Origin: Acidobacteriota bacterium
GTDB taxonomy: Bacteria; Actinomycetota; Acidimicrobiia; Acidimicrobiales; RAAP-2
DNA length: 64,000 nucleotides
Assembly (NCBI GenBank): GCA_028873575.1
Contig: JAGWHY010000001.1
Coordinates: 159,030 to 223,029, forward strand
Reading direction: 5' to 3'
In this document: positions 37,577 through 47,100 of the stretch, in pieces
Position numbering within the stretch: the first letter of the stretch is position 1
How the letters are laid out: each line of letters starts with the position of its first letter
Made by a program: the position numbers and the translations under genes
Notes under the pieces: model-generated
Told to the model about the DNA's origin: nothing
The model's input: only the letters and a program-made list of their open reading frames with translations
Databases searched by the model: none

Positions 37577-38680
37577 ATGACACTTACTCACGCACGTATG
37601 TTCAACCGTTCTCGCACGTGGCGCGCGGTCCTCGCCGGGCTCGTCGCGACGGGCGGCGCGCTCACCCTGGCGAAGTCCGCCTCCGCGGGACAGGGGCCGA
37701 CACTGGTCGTCTATTCCGCGCAGGGTTACGACAAGGCCACCGTCGACGCGTTCAACGCCACGCACCCAGGCTTTAACGTCACCTTGAACGACAACTCGAC
37801 CGGACCGCTCCTTCAGCAGATTCAGGCCGAAGGCGCGCACCCAACGTGGGGCGTCTTGTGGGTCGACGGCGCCACGGCCTTCGCCCAACTCGACCACGAG
37901 GGTCTGCTCGCGAAGCACATTGTCCCCAAGGTCAACTTCAACAAGGTCGGCCTCGCGAACATTCCCACCGACGGTAGCTACGTGCCCACGGGCGTGACCG
38001 CGACCGGCGCGCTGGTCTACGACTCGGCGCAGATCTCGAAGTCCCAACTACCCAAGACCTGGGCGCAGTTGACTTCGTCGAGCTTCGCCGGCAAGATCGG
38101 CATGAACGACCCCACCCAGTCCGGTCCGACCTACCCACTCATCGCTGGACTCATGAACTATCTCGGCCACTACAGCGGTAAGGGCTCTCCCGCGAAGGCC
38201 GTCAAGGCCGGCGAGGCGTTCTTGACCAAGTTGAAGTCCAACGGCTTGGTAATCAACGCGACGAACGGCCCCACGTTGGGCGCGCTCGCGGCGCACACCA
38301 TTTCGATGGCGATTATTCAAAGTTCGGCTGGCTACGGCGCGGAGATCTCGACTAACCCCTCCTTCCGCGTCGACTACCTCGCGCCGGCGACCGCGCTGCC
38401 GGGCGTCATCGGCATTGACGGCAAAATGCCCATGGCCGTGCGGGCCGAGGCGCAGAAGTTCGTCAACTTCGTCCTCTCGGCGAAGGGTCAACACGCAATG
38501 CAGACCGGTGACCCCCAGGGTGACTCGCTCTTCTGGCCGGTGATTAGCGGTGAGAAGAACGCGAGCAAGGTCATGCCCCCGCTGAGCTCCGTGCCCCTGC
38601 AGACCATCAACCCGTCGGTCTGGGGCGCGCTCGAGACGCCGGTCAATAACTGGTTCACCGCCAACATCAATAACGGTTAA
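37577..38680 (+). CDS. Fe3+-type ABC substrate-binding protein
   Basis: LVVYSAQGYDKATVDAFNATHPGFNVTL; followed by two-domain permease and ATPase. Confidence 0.8.
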   Translation: MTLTHARMFNRSRTWRAVLAGLVATGGALTLAKSASAGQGPTLVVYSAQGYDKATVDAFNATHPGFNVTLNDNSTGPLLQQIQAEGAHPTWGVLWVDGATAFAQLDHEGLLAKHIVPKVNFNKVGLANIPTDGSYVPTGVTATGALVYDSAQISKSQLPKTWAQLTSSSFAGKIGMNDPTQSGPTYPLIAGLMNYLGHYSGKGSPAKAVKAGEAFLTKLKSNGLVINATNGPTLGALAAHTISMAIIQSSAGYGAEISTNPSFRVDYLAPATALPGVIGIDGKMPMAVRAEAQKFVNFVLSAKGQHAMQTGDPQGDSLFWPVISGEKNASKVMPPLSSVPLQTINPSVWGALETPVNNWFTANINNG

Positions 38681-38695
38681 GTCCAATTTTTCCCC

Positions 38696-38729
38696 GCTAC
38701 GCCGCGGCCCGTGGGGGCCGCGGCGTAGC
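38696..38729. terminator. 15-bp perfect hairpin between SBP and permease
   Basis: GCTACGCCGCGGCCC-GTGG-GGGCCGCGGCGTAGC. Confidence 0.8.
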
Positions 38730-38744
38730 CCTATCGGAGCACGT

Positions 38745-40580
38745 ATGAGCGTCCAAGTAGCCCCCTCAGTGAACCCGTCGATTTCGCGAAGCGCGCCCGT
38801 GGCGCCACTGGGTCCGACGTCGGCGGCCACGTCGACGAGCGCGAGCGCGCGCGTGCGTCGTCGCGTCACGGTGGGCTCACTGGTGCTCTGGACGCTGCTC
38901 GGGCTACTTATCATCGCGCCCGTCGGTTGTTTTTTGATCCTCGCGGTAAGTCCGCGCGTCTTTCAACAGGGTCCGGAGTGGTTCACGTTGCGTTACGTGC
39001 GCGAGGCCTTTTCGGGTACCACGTTGACCGGTATCGTGAACTCGCTGTGGGTCTCGAGCGCCGTCGCGCTCATCGCCACGGCACTCGCGACGACCATCGC
39101 GTGGCTCGTGCAGCGCACCAACGTCTACGGTCGCCGCACCTGGACGGTGTTGACGTGGCTGTTGTTGCTCGTGCCGACCTGGACCATGACCCTCGGCTGG
39201 ACCGACCTCCTCCAACCCTTCGGGGTGGCCTCAGTACTGGGCGTGAAGACCGGCTTTCTCTACGGTGAGTTCTTCGGACCCACGGGCATCGTGATCGTGT
39301 TGAGCACGGCCGCGTTACCCTTCGCCTTTTTCATCGTGAGCGCGGGACTGCGACTGCTCGGGCCCGAACTTGAGGACGCCGCCCGCGTGCACGGCGCGGG
39401 GCGGTGGGTGACGTTGCGCACCGTGGTGCCCGTCATCGCGCCGGCACTGCTCGGCGCCTTCACGATCAGCTTCGCCGAGACCATGAGTGATTTCGGCGTC
39501 GCCTTCACCTTGGGCTACCACAGCCACTTTCCTCTGGCGACCTTCACGCTCTTCAGCGCGATCTCGAACTTCCCCGCGAACTTCTCGGTGGCGGCCGTAG
39601 TCGCGGTGGTGCTCATCGTAAGCACGATCCCGCCGATCATGTTGCAGTCGCGCGTGATGCGCCGTCGCTCCTTCGCCGTCGTGTCCGGACGCACGCGCAA
39701 CGTGCGCCGTCGCGCGTTCTCACCGGTCGCGCGCGTCGCGGTGACGGGCGCGCTCGCGCTGGTCTACCTGATCGCCTTGGGCGTGCCCCTCCTCGGCGCG
39801 GGGATTGGTTCCGTCGTCCAGAACCTCGGGGTCTACTCAACCGGCGCGGTGCACTTCACGACCGCCTACTACCAACAGATTCTGCACCCGGCGATCGTGG
39901 GCCAAGGACTCGGCGCGCCGTTAATGCTCTCGAACCAGATCGGTCTTATCGTGGCGACGTTGACGGGCGTCGTGGCGATCGTGCTGGCACGACGACTGGC
40001 GAACACCGCGGGCGGTTGGAGTCAACGCGTCACCGACGTCTTCTTAATGGGATCCGTGGCCGTGCCGGGCGTGGTGCTCGGCGTGGGCTACATCTTCCTC
40101 TACGACCAGCCCTTCATCACCGGGCACTTCGTCAACCTCTACAAAACGCTGCCGCTCCTCATGATTGCCATGATTGCCTCGTCCCTTCCCGGGCAGACGC
40201 GCTTCATGGCCGGGCCGGTGAGTCAACTACAGCCGTCGCTGAGTGAGGCGGCGCGCGTGCACGGCGCGGGACGACTTCGCGCGTGGTGCACCACCAACCT
40301 GCCGCTGGTGTCGCGGGTTCTGGTGTGGGGTTGGCTCCTCACGTTCACCAAGGTCATCGCCGAACTCGCCGTCGCGCAGATTCTCTACCCGCCGAGTCAA
40401 GAGCCGGTGTCGGTGACCATCCAGAGTTACCTCGCGAACAACCTGTTAGGCGACGGCACGGCGATGACGGTCGTGACGTTGGCCGAGATGTTTGGCGTCA
40501 TCGGCCTAGCCCTTTTGCTTTACCGCCTCGTCGCGCCCCGCGGGTGGCGTCGGGTGGGCGTCAGCGAGCTCGGATCGTGA
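38745..40580 (+). CDS. Fe3+-type ABC permease (two fused EAA domains)
   Basis: Two EAA loops: LEDAARVHGAGRWVTLRTVVPVIAP and LSEAARVHGAGRLRAWCTTNLPLV. Confidence 0.88.
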   Translation: MSVQVAPSVNPSISRSAPVAPLGPTSAATSTSASARVRRRVTVGSLVLWTLLGLLIIAPVGCFLILAVSPRVFQQGPEWFTLRYVREAFSGTTLTGIVNSLWVSSAVALIATALATTIAWLVQRTNVYGRRTWTVLTWLLLLVPTWTMTLGWTDLLQPFGVASVLGVKTGFLYGEFFGPTGIVIVLSTAALPFAFFIVSAGLRLLGPELEDAARVHGAGRWVTLRTVVPVIAPALLGAFTISFAETMSDFGVAFTLGYHSHFPLATFTLFSAISNFPANFSVAAVVAVVLIVSTIPPIMLQSRVMRRRSFAVVSGRTRNVRRRAFSPVARVAVTGALALVYLIALGVPLLGAGIGSVVQNLGVYSTGAVHFTTAYYQQILHPAIVGQGLGAPLMLSNQIGLIVATLTGVVAIVLARRLANTAGGWSQRVTDVFLMGSVAVPGVVLGVGYIFLYDQPFITGHFVNLYKTLPLLMIAMIASSLPGQTRFMAGPVSQLQPSLSEAARVHGAGRLRAWCTTNLPLVSRVLVWGWLLTFTKVIAELAVAQILYPPSQEPVSVTIQSYLANNLLGDGTAMTVVTLAEMFGVIGLALLLYRLVAPRGWRRVGVSELGS

Positions 40581-41668
40581 CGCGCGGTGACGCCGCGTCG
40601 GTCGCGCTGCGCGACGTGCGTAAGGAGTTCGCGGGCAAGGTCGCCGTCGCGGGGCTGAACCTGGACGTGGCGCCGGGCACGTTCTTAGTACTGCTCGGCC
40701 CGTCGGGTTCGGGTAAGACGACGTTGCTGCGCTGCGTCGCGGGAATTGAGCGGCCCACCAGCGGCGAGATTGCCATCGCGGGGCGTTGCGTCGTGAGCGC
40801 GACGCAGATGGTGCCACCTGAGAAGCGCAACGTCGCCATGGTCTTTCAGGACTACGCGCTGTGGCCGCACTTGAGCGTGCGACGCAACGTCGGCTTTGCC
40901 CTCGCGCGTTCGGGCGCCACGAAAGAGGCCCAACGACACAAGGTCGACGACCTGCTCGAGCGCGTCGGCATTGAGTCGCTCGCCGAGCGCTTCCCGAACG
41001 AACTCTCCGGGGGCGAGCAGCAGCGCGTCGCTCTGGCGCGCGCGCTGGCCGCCGACGCCGGACTCATTCTCTTTGACGAACCTCTGTCGAATCTCGACGC
41101 GGATCGTCGCGAGCAGCTGCGCGTCGAGATCGCCACGTTGACCCGCGCGTCCGGTGCCACGGTGATCTACATCACCCACGACCAGAGCGAGGCCTTCGCG
41201 CTGGCCGATCGCGTGGGCGTACTGCGACACGGCGAACTCGTTCAGTGCGCCACCCCCGAGGAGATCTATCGCCGCCCCGTGTCGCCCTTCGTGGCGAAGT
41301 TCACGGGCGTCGCGGGGGATCTGCGCGTGCACGTGCGCGCCGAGCACGAGGGGGTTTACGAGGTCGTGCTCGCGCACGGCGAGGACCGCGTGTTCCGTGC
41401 GGTCGCCGCGCAACGTGGTCTGCGCGGCGCGGCGCGCGTCCTCGTGCGCGCGACCGGGGTTCGCCTCGTGCCGGTTGAAGACGAGGAGGGTTTGGCCGGG
41501 GTGGTCGTGGACGTGGCCTTTACGGGTCGCGGCTACGAACACGTCGTCAAATTGGGAGAGGCGCACCTGTTGCGTAAGGTATTCGCGTCGACGCGATTCG
41601 ATCGAGACCGCGCGGTGCGCGTGGTCTTTGAACCGGCGGCGAACTTGTTGTTCGCGGAAGAGAGGTAG
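40577..41668 (+). CDS. Fe3+-type ABC ATP-binding protein
   Basis: [34 protein letters not shown]. Confidence 0.88.
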   Translation: MTRGDAASVALRDVRKEFAGKVAVAGLNLDVAPGTFLVLLGPSGSGKTTLLRCVAGIERPTSGEIAIAGRCVVSATQMVPPEKRNVAMVFQDYALWPHLSVRRNVGFALARSGATKEAQRHKVDDLLERVGIESLAERFPNELSGGEQQRVALARALAADAGLILFDEPLSNLDADRREQLRVEIATLTRASGATVIYITHDQSEAFALADRVGVLRHGELVQCATPEEIYRRPVSPFVAKFTGVAGDLRVHVRAEHEGVYEVVLAHGEDRVFRAVAAQRGLRGAARVLVRATGVRLVPVEDEEGLAGVVVDVAFTGRGYEHVVKLGEAHLLRKVFASTRFDRDRAVRVVFEPAANLLFAEER

Positions 41669-41672
41669 TGCA

Positions 41673-42434
41673 GTGTTCGCAGTCACCGTGACGACGTCCA
41701 CGTTCGTACTCGTGGGCGCGGTCTTTCTGGCCTGCGCCGTCGAGATGGTCGAGGCGCTCACCATCGTGCTCGCGGTGGGCCACACCCGCGGGTGGCGCTC
41801 GGCCTTCGAGGGCACCGCGGTCGCGTTGGTCGCGCTCAGCGCGTTGGTCGCCGTCTTCGGTCCCGCGCTCGTGCACGTGCCGCTCAACGCGTTGCGTCTG
41901 GTGGTCGGGGCCGTGCTCTTGATTTTCGGTCTGCAGTGGTTGCGAAAGGCGATTCTGCGCTCCGCCGGGCTGAAGGCCAAGCACGACGAGGACGCCGCCT
42001 ACGCCGAGGCCGTGGCTGAACTGACGAACCTCAGCCCCGAGGTCAACCGTGACCGGGTGGCCTTCGTGATGGCCTTTAAGGGCGTCTTCTTGGAGGGACT
42101 CGAGGTCGTCATTACGGTACTGACCCTCGGCACGTCGGCCCATCGATTGGGACTCGCGGCGATCGTGGCCGCGATCGCACTGATCCTCGTCGGGGCGATC
42201 GGTCTCGCGGTCTCGCGCCAACTGTCGGCCGTGCCCGAAAACGCCATGAAGATGGGCGTGGGCGTGATGCTGGTGAGTTTTGGCACCTTTTGGACGGGCG
42301 AGGGGCTGCGCGTGCGTTGGCCGGGCAGTGACGCGTCACTCTTAGGCTTCATCGCGCTCTATCTCGTCGTCACCTGGCTCTTAGTTGGGGTAACGCGTCG
42401 CGCGATGCCCGCGGCGACGAAGGTGGCGGCGTGA
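41673..42434 (+). CDS. Multi-TM protein (COG4280-like), duplicated ExxE motifs
   Basis: ACAVEMVEALTIVLAVGHTRGW and GVFLEGLEVVITVLTLGT; GTG at 41673. Confidence 0.65.
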   Translation: MFAVTVTTSTFVLVGAVFLACAVEMVEALTIVLAVGHTRGWRSAFEGTAVALVALSALVAVFGPALVHVPLNALRLVVGAVLLIFGLQWLRKAILRSAGLKAKHDEDAAYAEAVAELTNLSPEVNRDRVAFVMAFKGVFLEGLEVVITVLTLGTSAHRLGLAAIVAAIALILVGAIGLAVSRQLSAVPENAMKMGVGVMLVSFGTFWTGEGLRVRWPGSDASLLGFIALYLVVTWLLVGVTRRAMPAATKVAA

Positions 42435-42658
42435 GTGCAATCGCTAAGAGAATCGTCGTGGGCTTTGGTCGCTTTTGGTGGGACTTCTTAGTCGGCGACA
42501 CGCCCGAACTCTTCGTCGCGGTCGTCGCGGTGCTCGTCGTGATCGCGCTGGTGAGCGTCGCGGCCGGCGCGAACACGTGGGCCGTGGCGTTGTTGCCCGT
42601 CATGGTTATTGGAGCGCTCGCGACCTCGGTGCGTCGCGCCGCGAATAAGCGGCCCTAG
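42431..42658 (+). CDS. Small two-TM protein
   Basis: 4-nt overlap with upstream gene; GDTPELFVAVVAVLVVIALVSVAAGANTWAVALLPVMVIGALATSVRR. Confidence 0.6.
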   Translation: MSAIAKRIVVGFGRFWWDFLVGDTPELFVAVVAVLVVIALVSVAAGANTWAVALLPVMVIGALATSVRRAANKRP

Positions 42659-43437
42659 TCGCCGGGTAGTTCGTAGGCGGTCATCGAGAGCGAGCCCATC
42701 TCGTAGCCGTCCACCAACGTGCGCGTCGGCGTCCCGGCCGCGCTCGCCAACCCCGCGACGTAGGCGAGGGGTAGGTAGTGATCGGGCGTCGGTACCGCGA
42801 GTTGGTAGTCGCGATGGCCCGAGATGACGCCAAGGTTGCTCGGATCGTCGGTCATGATCGCGCGCACGTCGTCGTCGAAGCGATGCGCCCAGTCGGTGCC
42901 CACGCCGGGCTGGTTCCAGTCGGCGAGACGCAGGTTGTGTACGACGTTGCCACTGCCCACGATTAAGACGCCCTCTTTGCGCAACTCGTGGAGCTTGGCG
43001 CCAAGTTCGAAGTGGTAGTCGTAGGGCAGTTCGGCGTTAATCGAGAGTTGCAGGACCGGCACGTCGGCCTTGGGGAACATGTGCACCAGGACCGACCACG
43101 TACCGTGATCGATGCCCCAGCTGTCTTCGTCGAGGCCGACCCAGGTGGGCTTGACGACCTCCACGATGCGTTCCGCGATGACCGGGTCACCGGGCGCCGG
43201 GTACTCAACCTCGAACAGGGGCTGGGGAAAGCCGTAGAAGTCGTGGATGGTGCGCGGAGCCGTCATCGAGGTGACGGCCGTGGCGTTGATGAACCAGTGC
43301 GCCGAGACGACGAGAATCGCGCGGGGCGTGGTCATGGCGGCACCGAAATTGCGCCACGCGTCGGTGTAGCGATTGTGATCCAGGGCATTCATGGGATTCC
43401 CGTGACCAACGAACGCGGCGGGCGTGAGAGTAGACAC
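42655..43437 (-). CDS. LigB-type extradiol dioxygenase family (YgiD/DODA-like)
   Basis: FVGHGNPMNAL, VVSAHWF, DHGTWSVLVHMFP, GSGNVVHNLR. Confidence 0.88.
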   Translation of the reverse strand: MSTLTPAAFVGHGNPMNALDHNRYTDAWRNFGAAMTTPRAILVVSAHWFINATAVTSMTAPRTIHDFYGFPQPLFEVEYPAPGDPVIAERIVEVVKPTWVGLDEDSWGIDHGTWSVLVHMFPKADVPVLQLSINAELPYDYHFELGAKLHELRKEGVLIVGSGNVVHNLRLADWNQPGVGTDWAHRFDDDVRAIMTDDPSNLGVISGHRDYQLAVPTPDHYLPLAYVAGLASAAGTPTRTLVDGYEMGSLSMTAYELPGD

Positions 43438-43503
43438 GTCAACCTCCTTGTCACTCCAGGTTAGCGAGACCTTTTCGTGGGCGCCTCGTCGTAGGCTCGC
43501 GAC

Positions 43504-44655
43504 GTGCTCGCCAAGCTCGTGACGCTGGCCACGACAATGGTGGCGACGACCTTCGCGCTGAGTGGCGCCTCCGCGTCGTCGTCGTCGACCACGACGCTCG
43601 CCTCCCCACCCACCGCGCTGGCCTGCGCCGCCCAAACGGTGAGCACGTGGAGTACGGCCAAACAGGCCAACGAAGTGGTGGCGGTCTCGATCAACGCGAC
43701 GAACGTCGGCGCGCTCGGGCCGGCGGCGCGCGCGGGCTTTGGGGCCGTGCTGCTTTTTGGCACGACGGCGCCCCCGTCGCTGCCCGCGATTCTCGCCACG
43801 TTGCAACGCGAGCGGGGCGACCACGTCACGACGCTGTTCATGACCGACGCGGAAGGTGGCGGGGTGTTGCGTCTCTCGAACGTGTTGGCGTCCATTCCGT
43901 GGGCCCAGACCATGGGAAAGAATCTGACCAATGCCGAGATCCAGTCGGAGGGCGCGCGTCTCGGCGCGTCGATGCTGGCTCAGGGACTCAACGTGGACTT
44001 GGCCCCGGTCGCGGACCTTGACGCGCGCGCGGTATATCCCGACGCGCGCGACGCGGACGGCTATCGCGCCTTCGGCGGCGATCCCACCCAGGTGGCCGAG
44101 CACGTGGTGGCCTTCGAGCGCGGTCTCGAGTCCGCGGGCGTGCTCGGCACCCTGAAGCACTTCCCGGGACTCGGTGGCGCGAGCTGGAACACTGATTACG
44201 GCCCGGCGCACACTCTTTCGTGGGCGACGTTGCGATCGACGGCGCTCGTGCCGTACCGCGCCGCGCTCGCGCGCACGTCGGCGATGGTCATGGTGTCGAA
44301 CGCGTCGGTGCCGGGACTGACGAGCCTGCCCGCGAGCATCGCCGCGCCGGTGACGGCGTACCTGCGTGACGTGCTCGACTACCGAGGGCTCATTATGACC
44401 GACTCCCTGTCGGCCGGCGCGCTGAGCGCCCGTCATTTGAGCGTCGCGCAAGCCTCGGTGGACGCGCTCGTCGCCGGGGCCGATCTCGTCTTGGCCGGTA
44501 ACCCCACGTCACCGAGCGCGGCCCTCGCGCAGGCCAACGCGACGGCTCGCGCTATTGCGCGCGCCGTCGCCGCGAAGACGCTGTCCGCCGCGACGCTGGC
44601 CGCGGCCGCGAGCCAAGTGGTCGCGGCGCGTAGTTCACTCGCCTGCGCGCCGTAG
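43504..44655 (+). CDS. Glycoside hydrolase family 3 N-terminal-domain secreted protein
   Basis: TLKHFPGLGGASWNTDYGP; YRGLIMTDSLSAGAL. Confidence 0.8.
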   Translation: MLAKLVTLATTMVATTFALSGASASSSSTTTLASPPTALACAAQTVSTWSTAKQANEVVAVSINATNVGALGPAARAGFGAVLLFGTTAPPSLPAILATLQRERGDHVTTLFMTDAEGGGVLRLSNVLASIPWAQTMGKNLTNAEIQSEGARLGASMLAQGLNVDLAPVADLDARAVYPDARDADGYRAFGGDPTQVAEHVVAFERGLESAGVLGTLKHFPGLGGASWNTDYGPAHTLSWATLRSTALVPYRAALARTSAMVMVSNASVPGLTSLPASIAAPVTAYLRDVLDYRGLIMTDSLSAGALSARHLSVAQASVDALVAGADLVLAGNPTSPSAALAQANATARAIARAVAAKTLSAATLAAAASQVVAARSSLACAP

Positions 44656-44659
44656 GTTC

Positions 44660-44791
44660 TCAGTAGTGCGGGGGAACTTCGTAGCGGTCCTGGCGGACGC
44701 GACGTAGCTCCTCACGAAGTACCTCGAGCTCTTGGCGCAGTTGCGCGATGGTCGCCAGAAGCTCCTCGCGGGTGGGTTCTTCGGCGGACAC
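44660..44791 (-). CDS. 43-aa coiled-coil microprotein
   Basis: GTG-initiated VSAEEPTREELLATIAQLRQELEVLREELRRVRQDRYEVPPHY*; below the ORF-track length cut-off; heptad pattern. Confidence 0.5.
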   Translation of the reverse strand: MSAEEPTREELLATIAQLRQELEVLREELRRVRQDRYEVPPHY

Positions 44792-44906
44792 CTTGACACT
44801 TTGCCACAGTGACCTGCGCGGCGACTATCCGCGCACGAGCCCCCGCCACTCATTATCGTGAGCATCGTCACCCGCCCGCGTCGGGTGACGGGGGGATTTG
44901 ATAGTC

Positions 44907-46451
44907 ATGTCCGTTGACGAAACGCAATCGGTCGACAACGACCGCCTAAGGGCGCTGGGATATCGCCAGGAGCTCTCGCGAGTGCTGTCGCTGTTCGACA
45001 ACTTCTCGGTCGCCTTTAGCTACCTCAGCCCGATGGTTGGTATCTACTCGATCTTTATCATTGGTCTCGGGACTGGTGGTCCGCGCTACCTCTGGACGAT
45101 TCCGGTCGTGGTGGCCTTCATGACGCTGGTCGCGCTGGTCTTTGGTGAACTCGCGAGTGAGTACCCGCTCTCGGGAGCGCTGTACCAGTACGGCAAGTAC
45201 AACATTGGTCCGCGCTATGGCTGGTTCGTGGGTTGGATTTACGGTTTCGCCCTCCTCGCCACCGTCGCCTCGGTGGACTCGGGCATCGTGAGCTACGTGA
45301 CGGACCTGTGCAACATCTGGTTCAAGACCCACCTCGATCCGAGCAATCACCTGACGATCTTCGCGATCGTCGCGATCATGATCATCTTGTCGGCCATTTT
45401 GAACTCGGTGGGCGCCAAACTCCTGGGACGCGTGGCGCGCTTTGGGGTCTACGTCGAGACGATCGGTACGTTTGGCGTCTTCATCGCCCTCGCGATCAAG
45501 GGCTTTCACCACGGATTCAGCTACCTGGGCTCGACCCAGGGCGTCGAGTTCGTCAAGACCAACCCCTTCGGCGTGAACTTCTCCGGACACTGGCTGACCG
45601 GCGCGGCACTTGTGGCGGTGCTCGCCAACGTCTACATCTTCTACGGCTTTGAGTCGGCCGGCGACATCGCCGAAGAGACCAAGGACGCGGGACGACAGGT
45701 ACCTAAGGCCATGCGTAACGCCATCTTGTACGGCGGTATCGCGTCGTTCGTGTTGGTGCTCGGCCTACTGCTCGCGATTCCAAAGTCCGGCATTGGTTCG
45801 GTGATCGCCGGCGGCGTGCCGGTCATCTTGGCTCAGTTGCCGGGTTGGCTCCAGGACTTCTTCCTCGTCATGGTGATCATCGCCTTCTTCAGTTGCGGTA
45901 CCGCGGTGCAGGGCGCGGGCTCGCGCGTCGCCTTCGCGCTGGCGCGCGACGGGGCGGTGCCGGGTTCGTCGGCGTTGCGCAAGGTTTCGCCGCGTTTCAA
46001 GACGCCGGTCAACGCGATTCTCGTCGGCACGATCGTGCCCTTCGCTTTCTTGCTGCTGGTCCTCATAAACCCGTCGAAGAACGTGCACATCTTGTGGTTC
46101 GACTACCCCGCGCACGTGAACGCGCTCTTCGCGCTGGTGTCCTTCGCGACGTCGGGCATCTACCTCTCCTTCTTTCTCACCGTGCTCGGATCGTTCGTCG
46201 CGCGACGTCGCGGCTGGGTGCCGAGTGGCGAGTTCACGCTCGGCAAGTGGGGCGACTTCGTGACGATCGCGTCGCTGGTCTACCTCGGGGCGATGCTGCT
46301 CAACATCGTGTGGCCGAGTTCGCTCACCAGCGGGCGCGGCGCCCTCTTTAACTTTGGCTGGATCACACTGCTCGTGATGTTCATCATCGTGGCCGCGGGC
46401 GCGATCTACGAAGGCGTGGCGCGGCCCGACCGCGGCGTTAAGTCCGAGTGA
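44907..46451 (+). CDS. APC-family amino-acid permease
   Basis: LSLFDNFSVAFSYLSPMVGIY; YGFESAGDIAEETKDAGRQVPKAM. Confidence 0.85.
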   Translation: MSVDETQSVDNDRLRALGYRQELSRVLSLFDNFSVAFSYLSPMVGIYSIFIIGLGTGGPRYLWTIPVVVAFMTLVALVFGELASEYPLSGALYQYGKYNIGPRYGWFVGWIYGFALLATVASVDSGIVSYVTDLCNIWFKTHLDPSNHLTIFAIVAIMIILSAILNSVGAKLLGRVARFGVYVETIGTFGVFIALAIKGFHHGFSYLGSTQGVEFVKTNPFGVNFSGHWLTGAALVAVLANVYIFYGFESAGDIAEETKDAGRQVPKAMRNAILYGGIASFVLVLGLLLAIPKSGIGSVIAGGVPVILAQLPGWLQDFFLVMVIIAFFSCGTAVQGAGSRVAFALARDGAVPGSSALRKVSPRFKTPVNAILVGTIVPFAFLLLVLINPSKNVHILWFDYPAHVNALFALVSFATSGIYLSFFLTVLGSFVARRRGWVPSGEFTLGKWGDFVTIASLVYLGAMLLNIVWPSSLTSGRGALFNFGWITLLVMFIIVAAGAIYEGVARPDRGVKSE

Positions 46452-46522
46452 GGTGGCGGGACCGCGCGCGCACGAAGCGGGCGGTCCCGGCACTGACCAG
46501 GCATTTCCCACCAACGCCGGCG

Positions 46523-46549
46523 TTAGCACTCTCATTATGAGAGTGCTAA
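46523..46549. promoter_or_regulatory. CIRCE element (HrcA operator)
   Basis: TTAGCACTC-TCATTATGA-GAGTGCTAA, exact consensus with 9-bp spacer. Confidence 0.95.
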
Positions 46550-46613
46550 AATGAGATTGTCAACCGCGAGGTTGACCAAGAGTGAGATTGGTTACTAGTT
46601 ACAGGAGGTCAGT

Positions 46614-47048
46614 ATGGCTCTTGTTCGTAATGACTCGTTTCGTGACATCGATCGGTTCTTAAAGCAGTTCTGGGTGACCCCAGAGATCAACCGCTTTCAC
46701 GCCGTACCGATGGACGTGTACCGCAACGACGATTCGTTCCTCGTGGTGGTGGACCTGCCGGGCGTGAAGCCCACCAGCATCGATCTCACGGTCGAGGACA
46801 ACGTGTTGTCGATTCGGGCGCAGCGTTCCGTGCCGACCTCGGTCGAGGGCGTCGCCCGCACGGTGGCGGAGCGGCCCTTTGGCACGTTCCAGCGTCAGAT
46901 TCACCTCGGCACCAACGTCGACGCCGACAACATTCGCGCGAGCTACGAAGACGGCGTGTTGACGGTCGTGATTCCGATCGCGGCGCACGCGAAGCCTCGT
47001 CGCATTGAGGTCTCGGTGGCGCCCGACGCCCACGTCATCGACGCGTAA
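46614..47048 (+). CDS. Hsp20/alpha-crystallin small heat-shock protein
   Basis: VPMDVYRNDDSFLVVVDLPGVKPTSIDLTVEDNVLSIRA...SYEDGVLTVVIP. Confidence 0.93.
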   Translation: MALVRNDSFRDIDRFLKQFWVTPEINRFHAVPMDVYRNDDSFLVVVDLPGVKPTSIDLTVEDNVLSIRAQRSVPTSVEGVARTVAERPFGTFQRQIHLGTNVDADNIRASYEDGVLTVVIPIAAHAKPRRIEVSVAPDAHVIDA

Positions 47049-47060
47049 GACACGAACGGC

Positions 47061-47095
47061 AAGCCCCCCGCGTCGCGCAGCGACGCGGGGGGCTT
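47061..47095 (+). terminator. 16-bp perfect stem-loop
   Basis: AAGCCCCCCGCGTCGC-GCA-GCGACGCGGGGGGCTT. Confidence 0.8.
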
Positions 47096-47100
47096 CGCGT

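Noticed and set aside
40685-41980. 431-aa minus-strand ORF
   Set aside because: Shadow of the ABC ATPase and ExxE membrane gene; low-complexity, no family motif.
43438-44451. N-terminal 340 aa of the 598-aa ORF 42655..44451
   Set aside because: Antisense to the GH3 gene; the LigB-type protein starts at GTG 43437 (STLTPAAFVGHGNPMNAL).
43504-44655. GH3 protein as a catalytically dead NagZ (KHFPGLGGASWNTD instead of KHFPGHGDT..DSH)
   Set aside because: The KHFPGLG..xNTD variant is, as I recall, common in actinobacterial GH3 proteins, so it is not clearly unusual.
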